The position numbers and the translations under genes are program-made. 64,000 nucleotides of DNA from Parvibaculum sp039680535 (GTDB lineage Bacteria; Pseudomonadota; Alphaproteobacteria; Parvibaculales; Parvibaculaceae). Of the stretch, positions 43,964 to 53,365 are shown piece by piece. The notes beneath the pieces were generated by a model that worked only from the letters and a program-made list of their open reading frames with translations, was not told the DNA's origin and made no database searches. Every line of letters begins with the position of its first letter. Within the stretch, counting starts at the first letter, position 1. Location of the stretch: NCBI RefSeq assembly GCF_039680535.1, contig NZ_JBDKSS010000014.1:62001-126000 (forward strand), read 5' to 3'.

Positions 43964-45525
43964 CAGAAGGCATTCTCGCCGCGCAGCATGGCGATGGGCG
44001 TCTGCGCGACGATGTAAAGGTCGAGCAGCAACGACCAGTTCTCGATGTAGTAGAGATCGTGCTCAGTGCGCCGCAGGATTTTTTCGCGCGTGTCCGTCTC
44101 GCCGCGCCAGCCATTGATCTGCGCCCAGCCGGTAATGCCGGGCTTCACGCGATGGCGCGCGAAATAACCATCCACGACATCGCCGTAAAGCTCGTCGCCC
44201 GCCTTGGCGAGGATCGCATGGGGGCGCGGCCCGACGATCGACATGTCGCCCTTCAGCGCGGTGATGAACTGGGGCAATTCGTCGAGGCTCGACCGCCGCA
44301 GGAAGCGCCCCACCCTCGTCACCCGGTCGTCATCGGCAGTGACCAGACGAGCCGCATTGGCGTCCGTCTGCTCATGCCTCAGCGTGCGGAACTTGTAGAC
44401 CTCGATCAGCTCGTTGTTGAAGCCATAGCGCCGCTGCTTGAAGAAGACCGGCCCCCTGCTGTCGAGCTTGATCGCCGCGGCGATGATCGCGAACAGCGGC
44501 GAAAGAAGCGCGAGGAATATCGCCGCAAGAACGCGATCCTCGATCATCTTCAGCACATAATCCCAATCCGACAGCGGCTTGTCGTAGAGATTGAAGAACG
44601 GGACATTGCCCACATAGGAATAGGTCGTCGACGTCATGCGCAGCGGCATGTCGAGCGCCGACAGCCGAATGTCGACGGGAAGCACCCAGAGCTTGCGCAT
44701 CATTTCGAGCACCCGGCGCTCCGCCGAAATGGGAAGCGCCATGATGAGGAGATCGATGCGGTTCGAGCGGGCGAAGCGCACCAGCTCATCCACCGTGCCG
44801 AGCATCGGATAGCCCGCCACCTCCTTCGACACCCGATCGTCGCGCCGGTCGTCGAAGACGCCGCAAATCTTGATGTCAGGCTCGGCCGATGCGCGCAGCG
44901 CCTCGATCAGGCGCCGACCATGTTCTCCGCCACCGACGACGACGACGCGGCGCTCCAGACGGCCGGCGCGCATCCAGTGCCGTATCAGACCGGTCATTGC
45001 GCCACGCATGGCCAGCATGGCGCCGAGGCTCGTGAGGAACCAGCCAACGAACCAGACACGCGATACCTGATCGCTGACCTTCAGCAGGAAGCCGGTCACG
45101 AGCAACGCGGCGGCAACCCCCGTCCATGCCGCAACGAGCCGCCCGCCTTGCCGCAGCGGTCGCTGAAGGACGGGAATGCGATAAAGGCCTGCGAGCTGGA
45201 AGCTCACAAGCGCCATCAAGGCGCCAGCGAAGACGATCGGAAAATAGATGAACTTCAATTCCGGCGAGGTCGGTCCCAGATAGGCCTGAAACATGCCCAC
45301 GCCCGCGAGCGCGATGAGCGCTGCATCGGCAATGCGCACGGAACCCGAAATCACCGACGGCGAAATCATCGGACTGATCGGCGTGCGTCTCTCCTCGCCG
45401 AGGCTGGAGGGCTCGCGCACCTGCCCCTCGCGCCATCCGCGACCGTAGCGGCCAGGGCCGGGCCCGGTCATGGCGGTATCGGTAGGCGCGGCCTTGATGC
45501 CGGGGGAAGTGCCTTCGCCATTCAT
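43963..45525 (-). CDS. Initiating undecaprenyl-phosphate sugar phosphotransferase (PssY/HfsE type)
   Basis: The 520-residue polytopic enzyme transfers a sugar phosphate to undecaprenyl phosphate, the first step of polysaccharide assembly. Four to five N-terminal helices (about 50-160) precede a CoA-binding-like Rossmann domain (VVVVGGGEHGRRLIEALRAS) and the C-terminal sugar-transferase domain. That domain has the AIFLALLSPLFAIIAAAIKL helix, KQRRYGFNNELIEVYKFRT, DELPQFITALKGDMSIVGPR and VKPGITGWAQINGWRG. Overlaps of four bases with the glycosyltransferase gene and one base with the polymerase gene show tight coupling. Confidence 0.95.
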   Translation of the reverse strand: MNGEGTSPGIKAAPTDTAMTGPGPGRYGRGWREGQVREPSSLGEERRTPISPMISPSVISGSVRIADAALIALAGVGMFQAYLGPTSPELKFIYFPIVFAGALMALVSFQLAGLYRIPVLQRPLRQGGRLVAAWTGVAAALLVTGFLLKVSDQVSRVWFVGWFLTSLGAMLAMRGAMTGLIRHWMRAGRLERRVVVVGGGEHGRRLIEALRASAEPDIKICGVFDDRRDDRVSKEVAGYPMLGTVDELVRFARSNRIDLLIMALPISAERRVLEMMRKLWVLPVDIRLSALDMPLRMTSTTYSYVGNVPFFNLYDKPLSDWDYVLKMIEDRVLAAIFLALLSPLFAIIAAAIKLDSRGPVFFKQRRYGFNNELIEVYKFRTLRHEQTDANAARLVTADDDRVTRVGRFLRRSSLDELPQFITALKGDMSIVGPRPHAILAKAGDELYGDVVDGYFARHRVKPGITGWAQINGWRGETDTREKILRRTEHDLYYIENWSLLLDLYIVAQTPIAMLRGENAF

Positions 45526-46724
45526 GAAGAAATGCCTTCCGGAAATCCGGCGATGCGAACCCTCTCCTTCGCGCCACGGTGAGGCTTTGACGCCTGCTCG
45601 CGCGCCGCCCGATAGAAGCCCGACACGCCTTCAATCATGCGCGCGACGGAGAACTCGGCACACACGCGCTCCCGCAGGCGCATGGCGAACGCAGTCATGT
45701 CGTCAGGATCATCAAGCGCATGTGCGAGCGCGGCGGAAAGAGCCGTAGCGTCGGCGGGCTCGACGAGCCGCACGGAATCCGCGCCGAATATCTCGGGGAT
45801 GCCGCCCACCCGCGTCGCGATCAGCGGCAAGCCGGCGGCCGCGGCCTCCAGCGCAACGTAAGGCAGGGATTCATGATGCGACGGCAGCACGACCACACGC
45901 CCCGATGCAAAGGCTTCTCGTGCAGGCAGCGGCCCCATGAACTCAATTCGCACATTGGCAGGAGCCTGCCCTGCCATGCGCTCAAATGCTTCGCGCTCCG
46001 CGCCCGAGCCGACGATGCGCAGATGTGCGCTTCGCCCGAGCAGATGCAAGGCCTCGATCAGCGTTCCGACACCCTTCAACGCGCGCAGTTCGCCGATAAA
46101 GACGAAATCCGCCGCATCCGCACGCGGCGTGACCGGCACGCAGTCGCTCCCGGAGATGCCGTTATGCACAACGGCAGCGGGCGCCAGCGGCTCGCCGACG
46201 AGCCTTCCGAACGTCCGCAGCCCAAATTCGGATTCGAAGATGAACCCGTCCGTGCGAAGGCGCATAAGCCGTTCCGCCATGAAGAAGAGCCTGCCCTTCA
46301 TACTCTGCGGATCGAAATGCAGCGCGCCGCCATGCGGCGTATAAATGCGCAGGCCGCCGGCGCGGCGCGAAAGCAACCGCGCATAGGCGCCGCCTTTCGC
46401 GCCATGCCCATGGACTATATCCGCGCCGAGCGAGCGCACCAGCCGCCGCAGCCGCAGGAGGTTTGCAACATCGCCAAGCCCCGGCATCCGGTCCATCGGA
46501 ACGACATGGATACCCAGTTCGCAAACGGCTTCCGCATCACGCAGCCTGCCGATGGACACGGGATCGGACGGTGCTTCGCCCATGACCATACCGACCTTGT
46601 ATCCACCTTCATGCTGTCCGCGAGCGAGGTCGCAGACATGCCGAAGGACGCCACCGAGCGGCGCGCGCAGGAAATGCACGACACGCAGGCTTTCCGTTGT
46701 CCTCGATGCCTCGGCGCCGGACAT
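45522..46724 (-). CDS. GT4-family glycosyltransferase
   Basis: A 400-residue GT-B glycosyltransferase that should add a sugar to the growing lipid-linked repeat. The N-terminal domain begins VVHFLRAPLGGVLRHVCDLA and has ADIVHGHGAKGGAYARLL; the C-terminal domain has VFIGELRALKGVGTLIEALH and the E-x7-E donor motif HESLPYVALEAAAAGLP. No signal or membrane helix is present. It is translationally coupled to the export lipoprotein before it and the initiating transferase after it. It is the only ordinary glycosyltransferase in the locus, so further enzymes are presumably encoded elsewhere. Confidence 0.92.
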   Translation of the reverse strand: MSGAEASRTTESLRVVHFLRAPLGGVLRHVCDLARGQHEGGYKVGMVMGEAPSDPVSIGRLRDAEAVCELGIHVVPMDRMPGLGDVANLLRLRRLVRSLGADIVHGHGAKGGAYARLLSRRAGGLRIYTPHGGALHFDPQSMKGRLFFMAERLMRLRTDGFIFESEFGLRTFGRLVGEPLAPAAVVHNGISGSDCVPVTPRADAADFVFIGELRALKGVGTLIEALHLLGRSAHLRIVGSGAEREAFERMAGQAPANVRIEFMGPLPAREAFASGRVVVLPSHHESLPYVALEAAAAGLPLIATRVGGIPEIFGADSVRLVEPADATALSAALAHALDDPDDMTAFAMRLRERVCAEFSVARMIEGVSGFYRAAREQASKPHRGAKERVRIAGFPEGISS

Positions 46725-47308
46725 CAGAAATAGCGCTCCTCGACCAGGATCGTGTCGCCGGGCCTTACGGGAGCGCCGGTGTCGACATCCATCTCGACGA
46801 ACTTGTCGCCGCGCTTTCGCGTGATGTGGACCGTGCTCTGATAGGCGCGATAGGAAAAGCCGCCCGCGATGGCGACGGCGCTCTGCACCGTCATGCCGTT
46901 CACATAGGGGTACTGGCCGGCCTTCTGCACCTCACCCAGAATGAAGAAGGGTCGGAATTCCATCACCTGCACGCTGACATTGGGATTGCGCAGCAAGGTC
47001 TTGCCGAGCGACGCAGCGATGGCCGCCTGCAATTCATTGGTTGTCAGGCCACGGGCCGCGACCGGAGGAATGAGCGGAATGGCGATATTGCCGCCGCCGT
47101 CGACCGAGAAGTCGCCGCTCAGATCGGCCTGACCGAATACGGTGACGCGCAGCTTGTCACCGCTGTCCAGCAAATACGGCTCGCTTGCCTCGTCGACAGG
47201 CCGCTCCACGACCGCACCCGGTCCGGCACAGCCCGCAAGAGCCGCGACACCGAGCCAGAGCACCAGCAAATGATGAGGCGCCAGGAAATGAAAGTCGCGG
47301 CGAGCCAT
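46724..47308 (-). CDS. Polysaccharide export outer-membrane lipoprotein (Wza/HfsD-like)
   Basis: A short outer-membrane export protein of 194 residues from ATG 47308. The signal ends in the lipobox AALAGC (Cys27). The poly-export domain starts at YLLDSGDKLRVTVFGQADLS and is followed by a SLBB-type domain (FFILGEVQKAGQYPYVNGMT, AGGFSYRAY). A 39-codon in-frame extension upstream would destroy the signal and is rejected. It is first in the operon and faces the divergent co-polymerase gene across 240 bases. Confidence 0.92.
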   Translation of the reverse strand: MARRDFHFLAPHHLLVLWLGVAALAGCAGPGAVVERPVDEASEPYLLDSGDKLRVTVFGQADLSGDFSVDGGGNIAIPLIPPVAARGLTTNELQAAIAASLGKTLLRNPNVSVQVMEFRPFFILGEVQKAGQYPYVNGMTVQSAVAIAGGFSYRAYQSTVHITRKRGDKFVEMDVDTGAPVRPGDTILVEERYF

Positions 47309-47548
47309 GGCCCTGCGATCCCTAAAATTGTCTGCTTTGTTCGAACCTATGCCCCAGTGGTTAATTTTTCGGAATTGACAAGGCGTCAGTTCGCGCGCGG
47401 CGGCAATGAATGCGCGGATTTGCACATGTTTTGAACGGATTGGATCTCATCCATTAAGGCTTCCGTTACCAAACGGCGGTCTACTGTCCGCTTACGAATG
47501 GTGCCGGACGCGGTGCCACACAGGCAGAGTGCCCAGCAGGCATAGCGC
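47309..47548. other. Divergent control region of the polysaccharide locus
   Basis: This 240-base gap separates the starts of the export lipoprotein and the co-polymerase and is more AT-rich than its surroundings. A perfect TTGACA lies at 47375-47380 but no -10 match sits at the right spacing. Several short A/T runs are present. I could not assign promoters or operators. Confidence 0.4.
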
Positions 47549-49741
47549 ATGAGCAACAATCCCGGCATGCCGGTCCTCAGCTTCGGCGACAGGCGCCGCT
47601 CGACGCCCGACGCCCAGGCCGCCGGCGATGTCTCGCCGTGGGATCTGCTGCGCGGAATCTGGGCGCGCAAGGAACTTGTCGGCCTTTGCTTTGGCGCCTT
47701 CATGGCGCTGGCGGTCTTCTGGCTGACCACGGTGACGCCGACCTATACCGTTGAGGCCCGCATCCTGCTCTCACCGCGCACGGGCGAAATCTCGAGCTTC
47801 GATACGCAAAATCAGCCCGCGCCGCCGGATGCCGAAACGCTTCAAAGCGAAATCCAGCTGCTCACCTCGCGCCCCTTGCTGACGCGTCTCGTCGCCGATC
47901 TGCATCTCGACCGCGACCCGGAATTCAACCCCTCGCTGCGGGACGGCGCGAAGGCACAGATCCTTTCGCTTGTAGGTGTGCGCGGCAGCGCGCCCGACGA
48001 GGCGGAGATTGCCGACAATCTGCTCGGCCAGCTCAACGTCTTTCAGAAGGGCGCGTCGCGCGTCATCGCGATCGACTTCACATCGACCAGCGCCGACACT
48101 GCGGCGCGTGTCGCAAACCGCCTTGCCGAACTCTACATCGCACAGCAAATCGAACAGAAGGTCGCCGTCAATCGCGAAGCGACCAAATGGCTCAGTCAGC
48201 AGATCGAACAGCTGCGGCAGAAGGTGCAGACCTCCGAAGCCGCCGTTGAGACATTCCGCAGCGAGTCAGGTCTTTTCCTGACCAACGGCTCGACCGTTCC
48301 GCAGCAGCAGCTTACCGATATCAACTCGCAGCTCACACTGGCGCAGGCTGCCCGCGCCGAGGCGGAAGCAAAGCTACAGAACGCGCGAGGACTCATTGCA
48401 TCCGGCAATTCGGTCAATTCGTCTGCCGCCGTTCTGCAATCACCCCTGATCCAGAACCTGCGCCAGCAGGAAGTCGCACTTCGCGCCCAGATCGCGCAAA
48501 TGTCTGAAACGCTTCTGCCCTCGCATCCGAAGATGATGGAGGCGCAGGCGAACCTCACCGACCTCGATCGCCAGATCGAGAAGGAAGTGAACAAAATCGT
48601 CCAGGGGCTTGAAAACGAAGCACGAGTGGCCGCCGCGCGTGTCGCCTCGCTTCGCTCGAGCCTCATTCAGCTTCAGGCGCATATGGGCACGCTCAATCAG
48701 GACGAAGTTCAGCTTCGGGCCCTTGAGCGCGATGCGGCCACCAACCGTTCTCTGCTCGAGTCCTTTCTGAAGCGCTACGAAGAAGCCAATGCCCGCGCCG
48801 AGGCGGATGCCAGCGCCGCCAATGCGCGCATCGTCTCGCGCGCGCAGGAACCCTCGTCGCCGACCTTCCCGAAGACCGGCGCCGTGCTGACACTCGCCAC
48901 CGTTGCCGGGCTTCTGCTCTCGCTCATTATCAGCTTTCTCATGGAAGCATTCTCAAGCGGCTTCCGGACCGCCGAGCAGGTCGAGCGCGCCACAGGCATG
49001 CCGTTTCTCGGCCTTATTCCGGAGCTTGAAGCGGGGCCACGCGCCAACCCCGCCGGCGACGTGATGCGCGAGCCTCTCGGGCTCTATGCGGAGTCGATTC
49101 GCGGTCTTCAGGGCAGCGTACTGACCGCCCGCATCGGCGATCGCCGCGCCAAGACCTTGCTGATCGTTTCCGCGCATATGGACGAAGGCAAGACGTCGAC
49201 CGCCGCGAGCCTCGCCCGCGTGCTTGCCATGGGCGGCTATCGCACCATTCTTATCGATGCTGACATGCGCGCGCCCTCCGTGCACCTCGCGCTCGGCATG
49301 CCGCCTCAGGCGGGGCTTGCGGAACTTCTCACCGGACAGGCAAGTTTCGCGCAGGTCATCCGGCAGGATTATGGCAGCTACGCTCATGTCGTTCAGGCCG
49401 GCGGCGCCTTGCCCAATCCGACTGCGGCGCTCGGCTCCGCACAGATGGCCTGGGTGTTGAAGGCGCTGGAGCAGACCTATGATTACGTCATCATCGACTC
49501 GCCCGCCGCCATGGCCGCCGGCGACGCGCAGGTTCTGGCGAAGATGACCGACATCACAATCCTCGTCGTGCGTTGGGCCTCGACGAGCCGCCGCGTCGTC
49601 GCGCGTGTGCTGAAGATGCTCTCGGCAGCCAGCGGCCGCCGCGTCGGCGTACTGCTGACACGCGTCAACCTGCGCCGCTATCGCCGCTATTCCGATACCG
49701 TCATCGAGGAATATCCGGCGCGTCCGGCGAGAGCGGCCTAG
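47549..49741 (+). CDS. Polysaccharide co-polymerase with BY-kinase-type ATPase domain (Wzc/ExoP type)
   Basis: A 730-residue inner-membrane protein controlling polysaccharide chain length and export. A Wzz domain begins near residue 28 with a helix at about 44-62, followed by a long periplasmic coiled coil (about 180-420) and a second helix near 443-466. The cytoplasmic part has Walker A SAHMDEGKTSTAASLA near 541-556, Walker A' TILIDADMRAP and Walker B DYVIIDSPAAM. The C-terminal tail has only three Tyr (RRYRRYSDTVIEEYP), fewer than the clusters of typical Wzc. In Caulobacter the co-polymerase HfsA and ATPase HfsB are separate. Confidence 0.92.
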   Translation: MSNNPGMPVLSFGDRRRSTPDAQAAGDVSPWDLLRGIWARKELVGLCFGAFMALAVFWLTTVTPTYTVEARILLSPRTGEISSFDTQNQPAPPDAETLQSEIQLLTSRPLLTRLVADLHLDRDPEFNPSLRDGAKAQILSLVGVRGSAPDEAEIADNLLGQLNVFQKGASRVIAIDFTSTSADTAARVANRLAELYIAQQIEQKVAVNREATKWLSQQIEQLRQKVQTSEAAVETFRSESGLFLTNGSTVPQQQLTDINSQLTLAQAARAEAEAKLQNARGLIASGNSVNSSAAVLQSPLIQNLRQQEVALRAQIAQMSETLLPSHPKMMEAQANLTDLDRQIEKEVNKIVQGLENEARVAAARVASLRSSLIQLQAHMGTLNQDEVQLRALERDAATNRSLLESFLKRYEEANARAEADASAANARIVSRAQEPSSPTFPKTGAVLTLATVAGLLLSLIISFLMEAFSSGFRTAEQVERATGMPFLGLIPELEAGPRANPAGDVMREPLGLYAESIRGLQGSVLTARIGDRRAKTLLIVSAHMDEGKTSTAASLARVLAMGGYRTILIDADMRAPSVHLALGMPPQAGLAELLTGQASFAQVIRQDYGSYAHVVQAGGALPNPTAALGSAQMAWVLKALEQTYDYVIIDSPAAMAAGDAQVLAKMTDITILVVRWASTSRRVVARVLKMLSAASGRRVGVLLTRVNLRRYRRYSDTVIEEYPARPARAA

Positions 49742-50640
49742 CTCGCGGCGGCCGCCCGCCCGAAGAACAGCGCGACGGCCTTGCGGCGGTCGCCGGCGAA
49801 CTTCTTCACGGCATCGTAGAGCGGCCGCGCAATGTCATAGGCGGCAACCTTGATTGCATCGAGCGCCTTGTTCTCTCCGGCGGGACGCTGCGGGAAGCCC
49901 AGCTTGCGCAGCCCGGCATTCACATAGGATAGCTTCACGAGCTTCTCGGATGTGTCGGTGTGCCACGTAATCGAGAACGACACGGAGACCTCCGGACCGT
50001 TCTGTACCCAATGCGGATCGAACAACGGAACGAAGATGCTGTCGCCGGGCTCAAGGTGCTGAAGTGTGGCGTCTGCCTCGAAGTCTTCACGATATGGAAG
50101 ATTGCGGTGCTTGCCCGGATACATCTCCAGATCTTCCTCCGAGACGAAGCGCCGGTCCTTGTGATTGAAGAGGCTCATCCGCTTCGAGCCGCGGATCTGA
50201 AGCAGGAAGTTGTATTCCGGGTCCATATGGAACGGCGTTACATTGTTCGGCGAGGTCACGAAGATGAAGGCCTGCCGCCGCCGCGCGCCCCCCATGACGC
50301 CGCCGGTCTGCTCCGCCACCTGATCGAGGCAGGCATCGAGCAGCGCCTTGTATTCCGGGTCCTGCTCGGCATTCTTGATGACCATCCAGGATTGGCATTC
50401 CTCGATGCGGCGCACCGTTTCCTCAGCGCTCAGCCCGTTCGCGGGCGTCAGCCTAGGGTCCTGATCGGGCGCGACCGGTCCGTTGAATTCGGTGCTTTCC
50501 GCAGGAAGCGATGCCGCGAGCCGCGCGAGCCTGTCCAGATCGAACAATGGATGCCCTGCAAGCTGATGCTTCAGCCGAAATGTTCGCGTTAGCATTTCCT
50601 TGCCGACGGTGCCCGGCAGAACCTCAATGAGCCTCTTCAT
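49738..50640 (-). CDS. JmjC/cupin-like (cupin_8) protein, putative Fe(II)/2-oxoglutarate oxygenase
   Basis: A 300-residue cytoplasmic protein from ATG 50640. The double-stranded beta-helix core shows VTPFHMDPEYNFLLQIRGSK, with the HxD iron pair near residues 137-139, and a distal His in LFDPHWVQNGPEVSVSF near 207. This is the ligand set of JmjC-type oxygenases, though 2-oxoglutarate use is not proven. It overlaps the acetyltransferase gene by 17 bases, so it is part of the polysaccharide operon. Its stop shares the bases CTAG with the opposing co-polymerase stop. The substrate is unknown; sugar, lipid carrier or protein are all possible. Confidence 0.82.
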   Translation of the reverse strand: MKRLIEVLPGTVGKEMLTRTFRLKHQLAGHPLFDLDRLARLAASLPAESTEFNGPVAPDQDPRLTPANGLSAEETVRRIEECQSWMVIKNAEQDPEYKALLDACLDQVAEQTGGVMGGARRRQAFIFVTSPNNVTPFHMDPEYNFLLQIRGSKRMSLFNHKDRRFVSEEDLEMYPGKHRNLPYREDFEADATLQHLEPGDSIFVPLFDPHWVQNGPEVSVSFSITWHTDTSEKLVKLSYVNAGLRKLGFPQRPAGENKALDAIKVAAYDIARPLYDAVKKFAGDRRKAVALFFGRAAAAS

Positions 50641-51871
50641 GCTCGACCTCCTTGCGGATGCGGTAGTAAACAGCGCGGGCCTTCGCCCAGACGAGATCGG
50701 CCAGACGCGATGCGCGGGCCGTATAGGCGACCAGCAAGGCGCCACGGCCGGAAGTCGCGACATTCATCTCGCGAATGCCGCGCCGCTCGGCCCAGATATG
50801 ATCGATCATCGGATGGTTGGGGATCGCGCATGAATCGACCCATGCGACGTGCGGATCGTTCTGGAAAGCGCCGATCACCTTCATCATAAGGAGCGCGCCG
50901 GGCGAATATTTCGCGAAAGCCTCGTCATGGGCGATCTTGAAACTGTAGGCCCCACCGCCGGAGAGAAAGCTCGCGAGCATGGCGACCGGCCGTCCATCGA
51001 GCCGGATTTCGGCGCAATGCAGCTTCCCGCCTGTGTGCCAGCTTCCGGCGAAGTCCTCGAAAAAGGCACGCTCTTCCGGCCGCTCCGCCAATGCCGTTCC
51101 GCGCTTGCCTTTCCAGCCCGCGCGTTCGAGGCGCAGGAACTCGTCGAGCCAGCCAGTGAAATCCGCGCCGCCGCCATGCGTGGAAAATTCAAGCTCGCCC
51201 AACTCGGCAAGACGGTTCCAGAGACGATTGTATTCCTTGCGCTTTTTCTTGCGCATATGCGCGGCCAGATAGGCCTCGCCGTCGAGATCGGACTGAAGGA
51301 AGGCGCGCTCGTGCCGCGCGGTCTCGACATTCGGCAGATTTTGCTCCGCGATGAGCGCCGCAAGCGCAGTGTCGAAGGCGCCACCCGTTTCAAAAAGCGG
51401 AAAACGGATGAGCGGCGCGCCACAGCGCGCCGCATGGGCGAAGAAAGCTCCGACCGCCGCCCGCTCCTGCCCGGCACGCAGAAGCGGCGTGGCGAGAAAG
51501 CTGTGTATATGGGTCCAGATGCTCCAGACCGCAATCGGCAGACCGAGATAGAAGCGCCGCGCCCGATAGGGAAACGCGCCGATCAACACGCGCTTTTCGT
51601 CGATCCCGGCTTCACCCCAGACAAGTGCGACATGGACCGCATTGGCCGGCGCAAGATGCCTCATGGCCGCCTGTAGCGCCGCCCCCTCAAACAGAGGGTT
51701 GCTATCCGTCGCGGACCTTGCCATCTCCTCGAGCGCGCCGAGATAGGGCGACAGCGCATCGGCGCTTTCGACGACCGTGATATCGCTCTCCGTGCGAGCC
51801 GCCTTTGCCGTGGGCACCGCTTTCAGGCGCAGCCGGACGAAATGACCGTCGACATGTTTGACATTGCTCAT
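50624..51871 (-). CDS. FemAB/GNAT-type N-acyltransferase (HfsK-like)
   Basis: A 415-residue acyltransferase with two GNAT-like halves of the FemAB/BioF2 (acetyltransf_6) type. The C-terminal half contains YLAAHMRKKKRKEYNRLWNR, SFLSGGGAYSFKIAHDEAFAKYSPGALL and WVDSCAIPNHPMIDHIW. HfsK of Caulobacter, which modifies the holdfast polysaccharide, is of this class. I start at ATG 51871, which overlaps the flippase stop by four bases (ATGA); the longer reading runs into the flippase frame and is rejected. It probably acylates amino sugars exposed by the deacetylase encoded at 53.6 kb; this is inference. Confidence 0.85.
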   Translation of the reverse strand: MSNVKHVDGHFVRLRLKAVPTAKAARTESDITVVESADALSPYLGALEEMARSATDSNPLFEGAALQAAMRHLAPANAVHVALVWGEAGIDEKRVLIGAFPYRARRFYLGLPIAVWSIWTHIHSFLATPLLRAGQERAAVGAFFAHAARCGAPLIRFPLFETGGAFDTALAALIAEQNLPNVETARHERAFLQSDLDGEAYLAAHMRKKKRKEYNRLWNRLAELGELEFSTHGGGADFTGWLDEFLRLERAGWKGKRGTALAERPEERAFFEDFAGSWHTGGKLHCAEIRLDGRPVAMLASFLSGGGAYSFKIAHDEAFAKYSPGALLMMKVIGAFQNDPHVAWVDSCAIPNHPMIDHIWAERRGIREMNVATSGRGALLVAYTARASRLADLVWAKARAVYYRIRKEVEHEEAH

Positions 51872-53244
51872 GCCGGTGTTCCCGAGGCGCAAAAAACGAA
51901 GGCATTGATGCCGAGGCGGCGGCGGACGATCAGGAAGAGGCATAGGCTGGCGCTGGCAAGCGCCGTTGCCGTCGCAAAGGCCGCGCCCATGAGCCCGAAA
52001 TGCGGAACGAGAACGAGGTTCAGCGCGATATTGAGCGCCGCCGCACCGCCATAGACGATCGAGGTGATGTTCTGATGCCCGGTCATGTTGAGCAGATATT
52101 CGATCGGCCCCGTCGATGCGCGCGCAATGAAGCCAAGCATCAGAACGGCAAGCAGCGGAAAGCCCGCCGCGAAATCCTGACCGAAAAGACCTAGCGCGAA
52201 GCGGCCGCCGAGAAGGATGAGCGCGGCCGCTGCCAGCGTCGGCCAGAATATCCATTGGATGATGTTGTGAACGAGAATCTGAAGCGCGCGCCTGTCGCCC
52301 GACGCATGCAGCTCCGAGAACTTGGGCACCGCGCGGGCGGCCACCGCGAAATAGATGAAGACGATCAGGTTCACGATCCGCGTTGCCGCGAAATAGACGC
52401 CGACTTCCTCCGGGCTCACGAAATAGCCGAGGAGAACGATGTCGGTGTTGAGCAGCAGGAGATAAAGCCCTTCGGAAAGCACCATCGGCAATGACGCGCC
52501 AACCCAGTATTTCGTGTGATGGAACGGCTCGGCCTTCGGGATCGTCCGCGCGATGCGGCGTGACAGAAGCAGCCGCTGGCCGGCAAGCGTCAGCAGTGTG
52601 GCGCCGAGCGCCCCGGCGACGGCTTCGACGCCGGTCAGATTCCCGGCAAACAGGTACACAATTCCACCCGCGACCACGATACCGAGCGGCCGGATGATGT
52701 AGGTCGGCAGATAGGCGAGCCCGACCCAGCCGAATGCGCGCGCGGTGCCCTCCAGAGTGTCGCCAAGCGCGAAGCCCGGCACACAGAGCATGGCGAGCAT
52801 GAGCGGCAGGACGTAATAAGGCTCAAGCGCGTCGCGCAGCGCGAAGATGGCGACGAGGCCTACCACCATGACGGCAATGCCTAGACGGAAGACCACGCGC
52901 CAAGATGCGTCGAGAATGCCCGCAAGCCTTCGCCATTTTCCGTTGACGCGGTAGTCCGGCACAAAGCGCAGGGTCGAGGTGCCGAAGCCCATGGGAGTGA
53001 GAATGCCGAGGATGATGACCCAGACCCAGACATAGGCGTAGATTCCATATTCGAAGGCCCCCATCCAGCGCGCCAGCAATACCTGGCTCAGAAGCGCAAT
53101 GGCGGCGCCAGCGACCCGGATCGCCATGACGAGCCCGGCACCCCGCATCACGTCGGCAAGATGACCGTCGGCGAGCTTGCCCGCGATGGTCTCGCCAAGT
53201 CGTCTGAACGGTTGCGGAAGCGCGGAAGCGTCCATCGAGAGCAT
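51868..53244 (-). CDS. Polysaccharide flippase (Wzx/HfsF-like)
   Basis: A 458-residue membrane protein of the oligosaccharide flippase (MATE-like) superfamily with about 12 to 14 helices. The first helix is AGLVMAIRVAGAAIALLSQV, followed by the family pattern LLARWMGAFEYGIYAYVWVW. It should move lipid-linked repeats across the inner membrane. I start at ATG 53244 (MLSMDASAL); ATG 53235 is equally possible, and an in-frame upstream extension of 46 codons has no support. It is first of the flippase-acyltransferase-cupin operon. Confidence 0.9.
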   Translation of the reverse strand: MLSMDASALPQPFRRLGETIAGKLADGHLADVMRGAGLVMAIRVAGAAIALLSQVLLARWMGAFEYGIYAYVWVWVIILGILTPMGFGTSTLRFVPDYRVNGKWRRLAGILDASWRVVFRLGIAVMVVGLVAIFALRDALEPYYVLPLMLAMLCVPGFALGDTLEGTARAFGWVGLAYLPTYIIRPLGIVVAGGIVYLFAGNLTGVEAVAGALGATLLTLAGQRLLLSRRIARTIPKAEPFHHTKYWVGASLPMVLSEGLYLLLLNTDIVLLGYFVSPEEVGVYFAATRIVNLIVFIYFAVAARAVPKFSELHASGDRRALQILVHNIIQWIFWPTLAAAALILLGGRFALGLFGQDFAAGFPLLAVLMLGFIARASTGPIEYLLNMTGHQNITSIVYGGAAALNIALNLVLVPHFGLMGAAFATATALASASLCLFLIVRRRLGINAFVFCASGTPA

Positions 53245-53352
53245 TATCCTTCGATCAGCATCAGGCCCACACGATGCCCGGGCGCGGCAAAACGCCCGCC
53301 CTCGGGCAAAGGCGGGTGAATGCGTTGCAGAGTATCGGCGTCTGCTTGATGA

Positions 53353-53365
53353 AGCGTTTAACGCT
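53353..53365. promoter_or_regulatory. Perfect palindrome AGCGTTTAACGCT
   Basis: A 13-base perfect palindrome about 110 bases before the flippase start and 220 bases before the deacetylase start. Position and symmetry suit an operator. It matches no consensus I know. Confidence 0.4.

Noticed and set aside
47309..47548. A CtrA-type site (TTAA-N7-TTAA) before the polysaccharide genes
   Set aside because: The closest match has GTTA in place of the second TTAA, and another TTAA nearby has no partner at the right distance.
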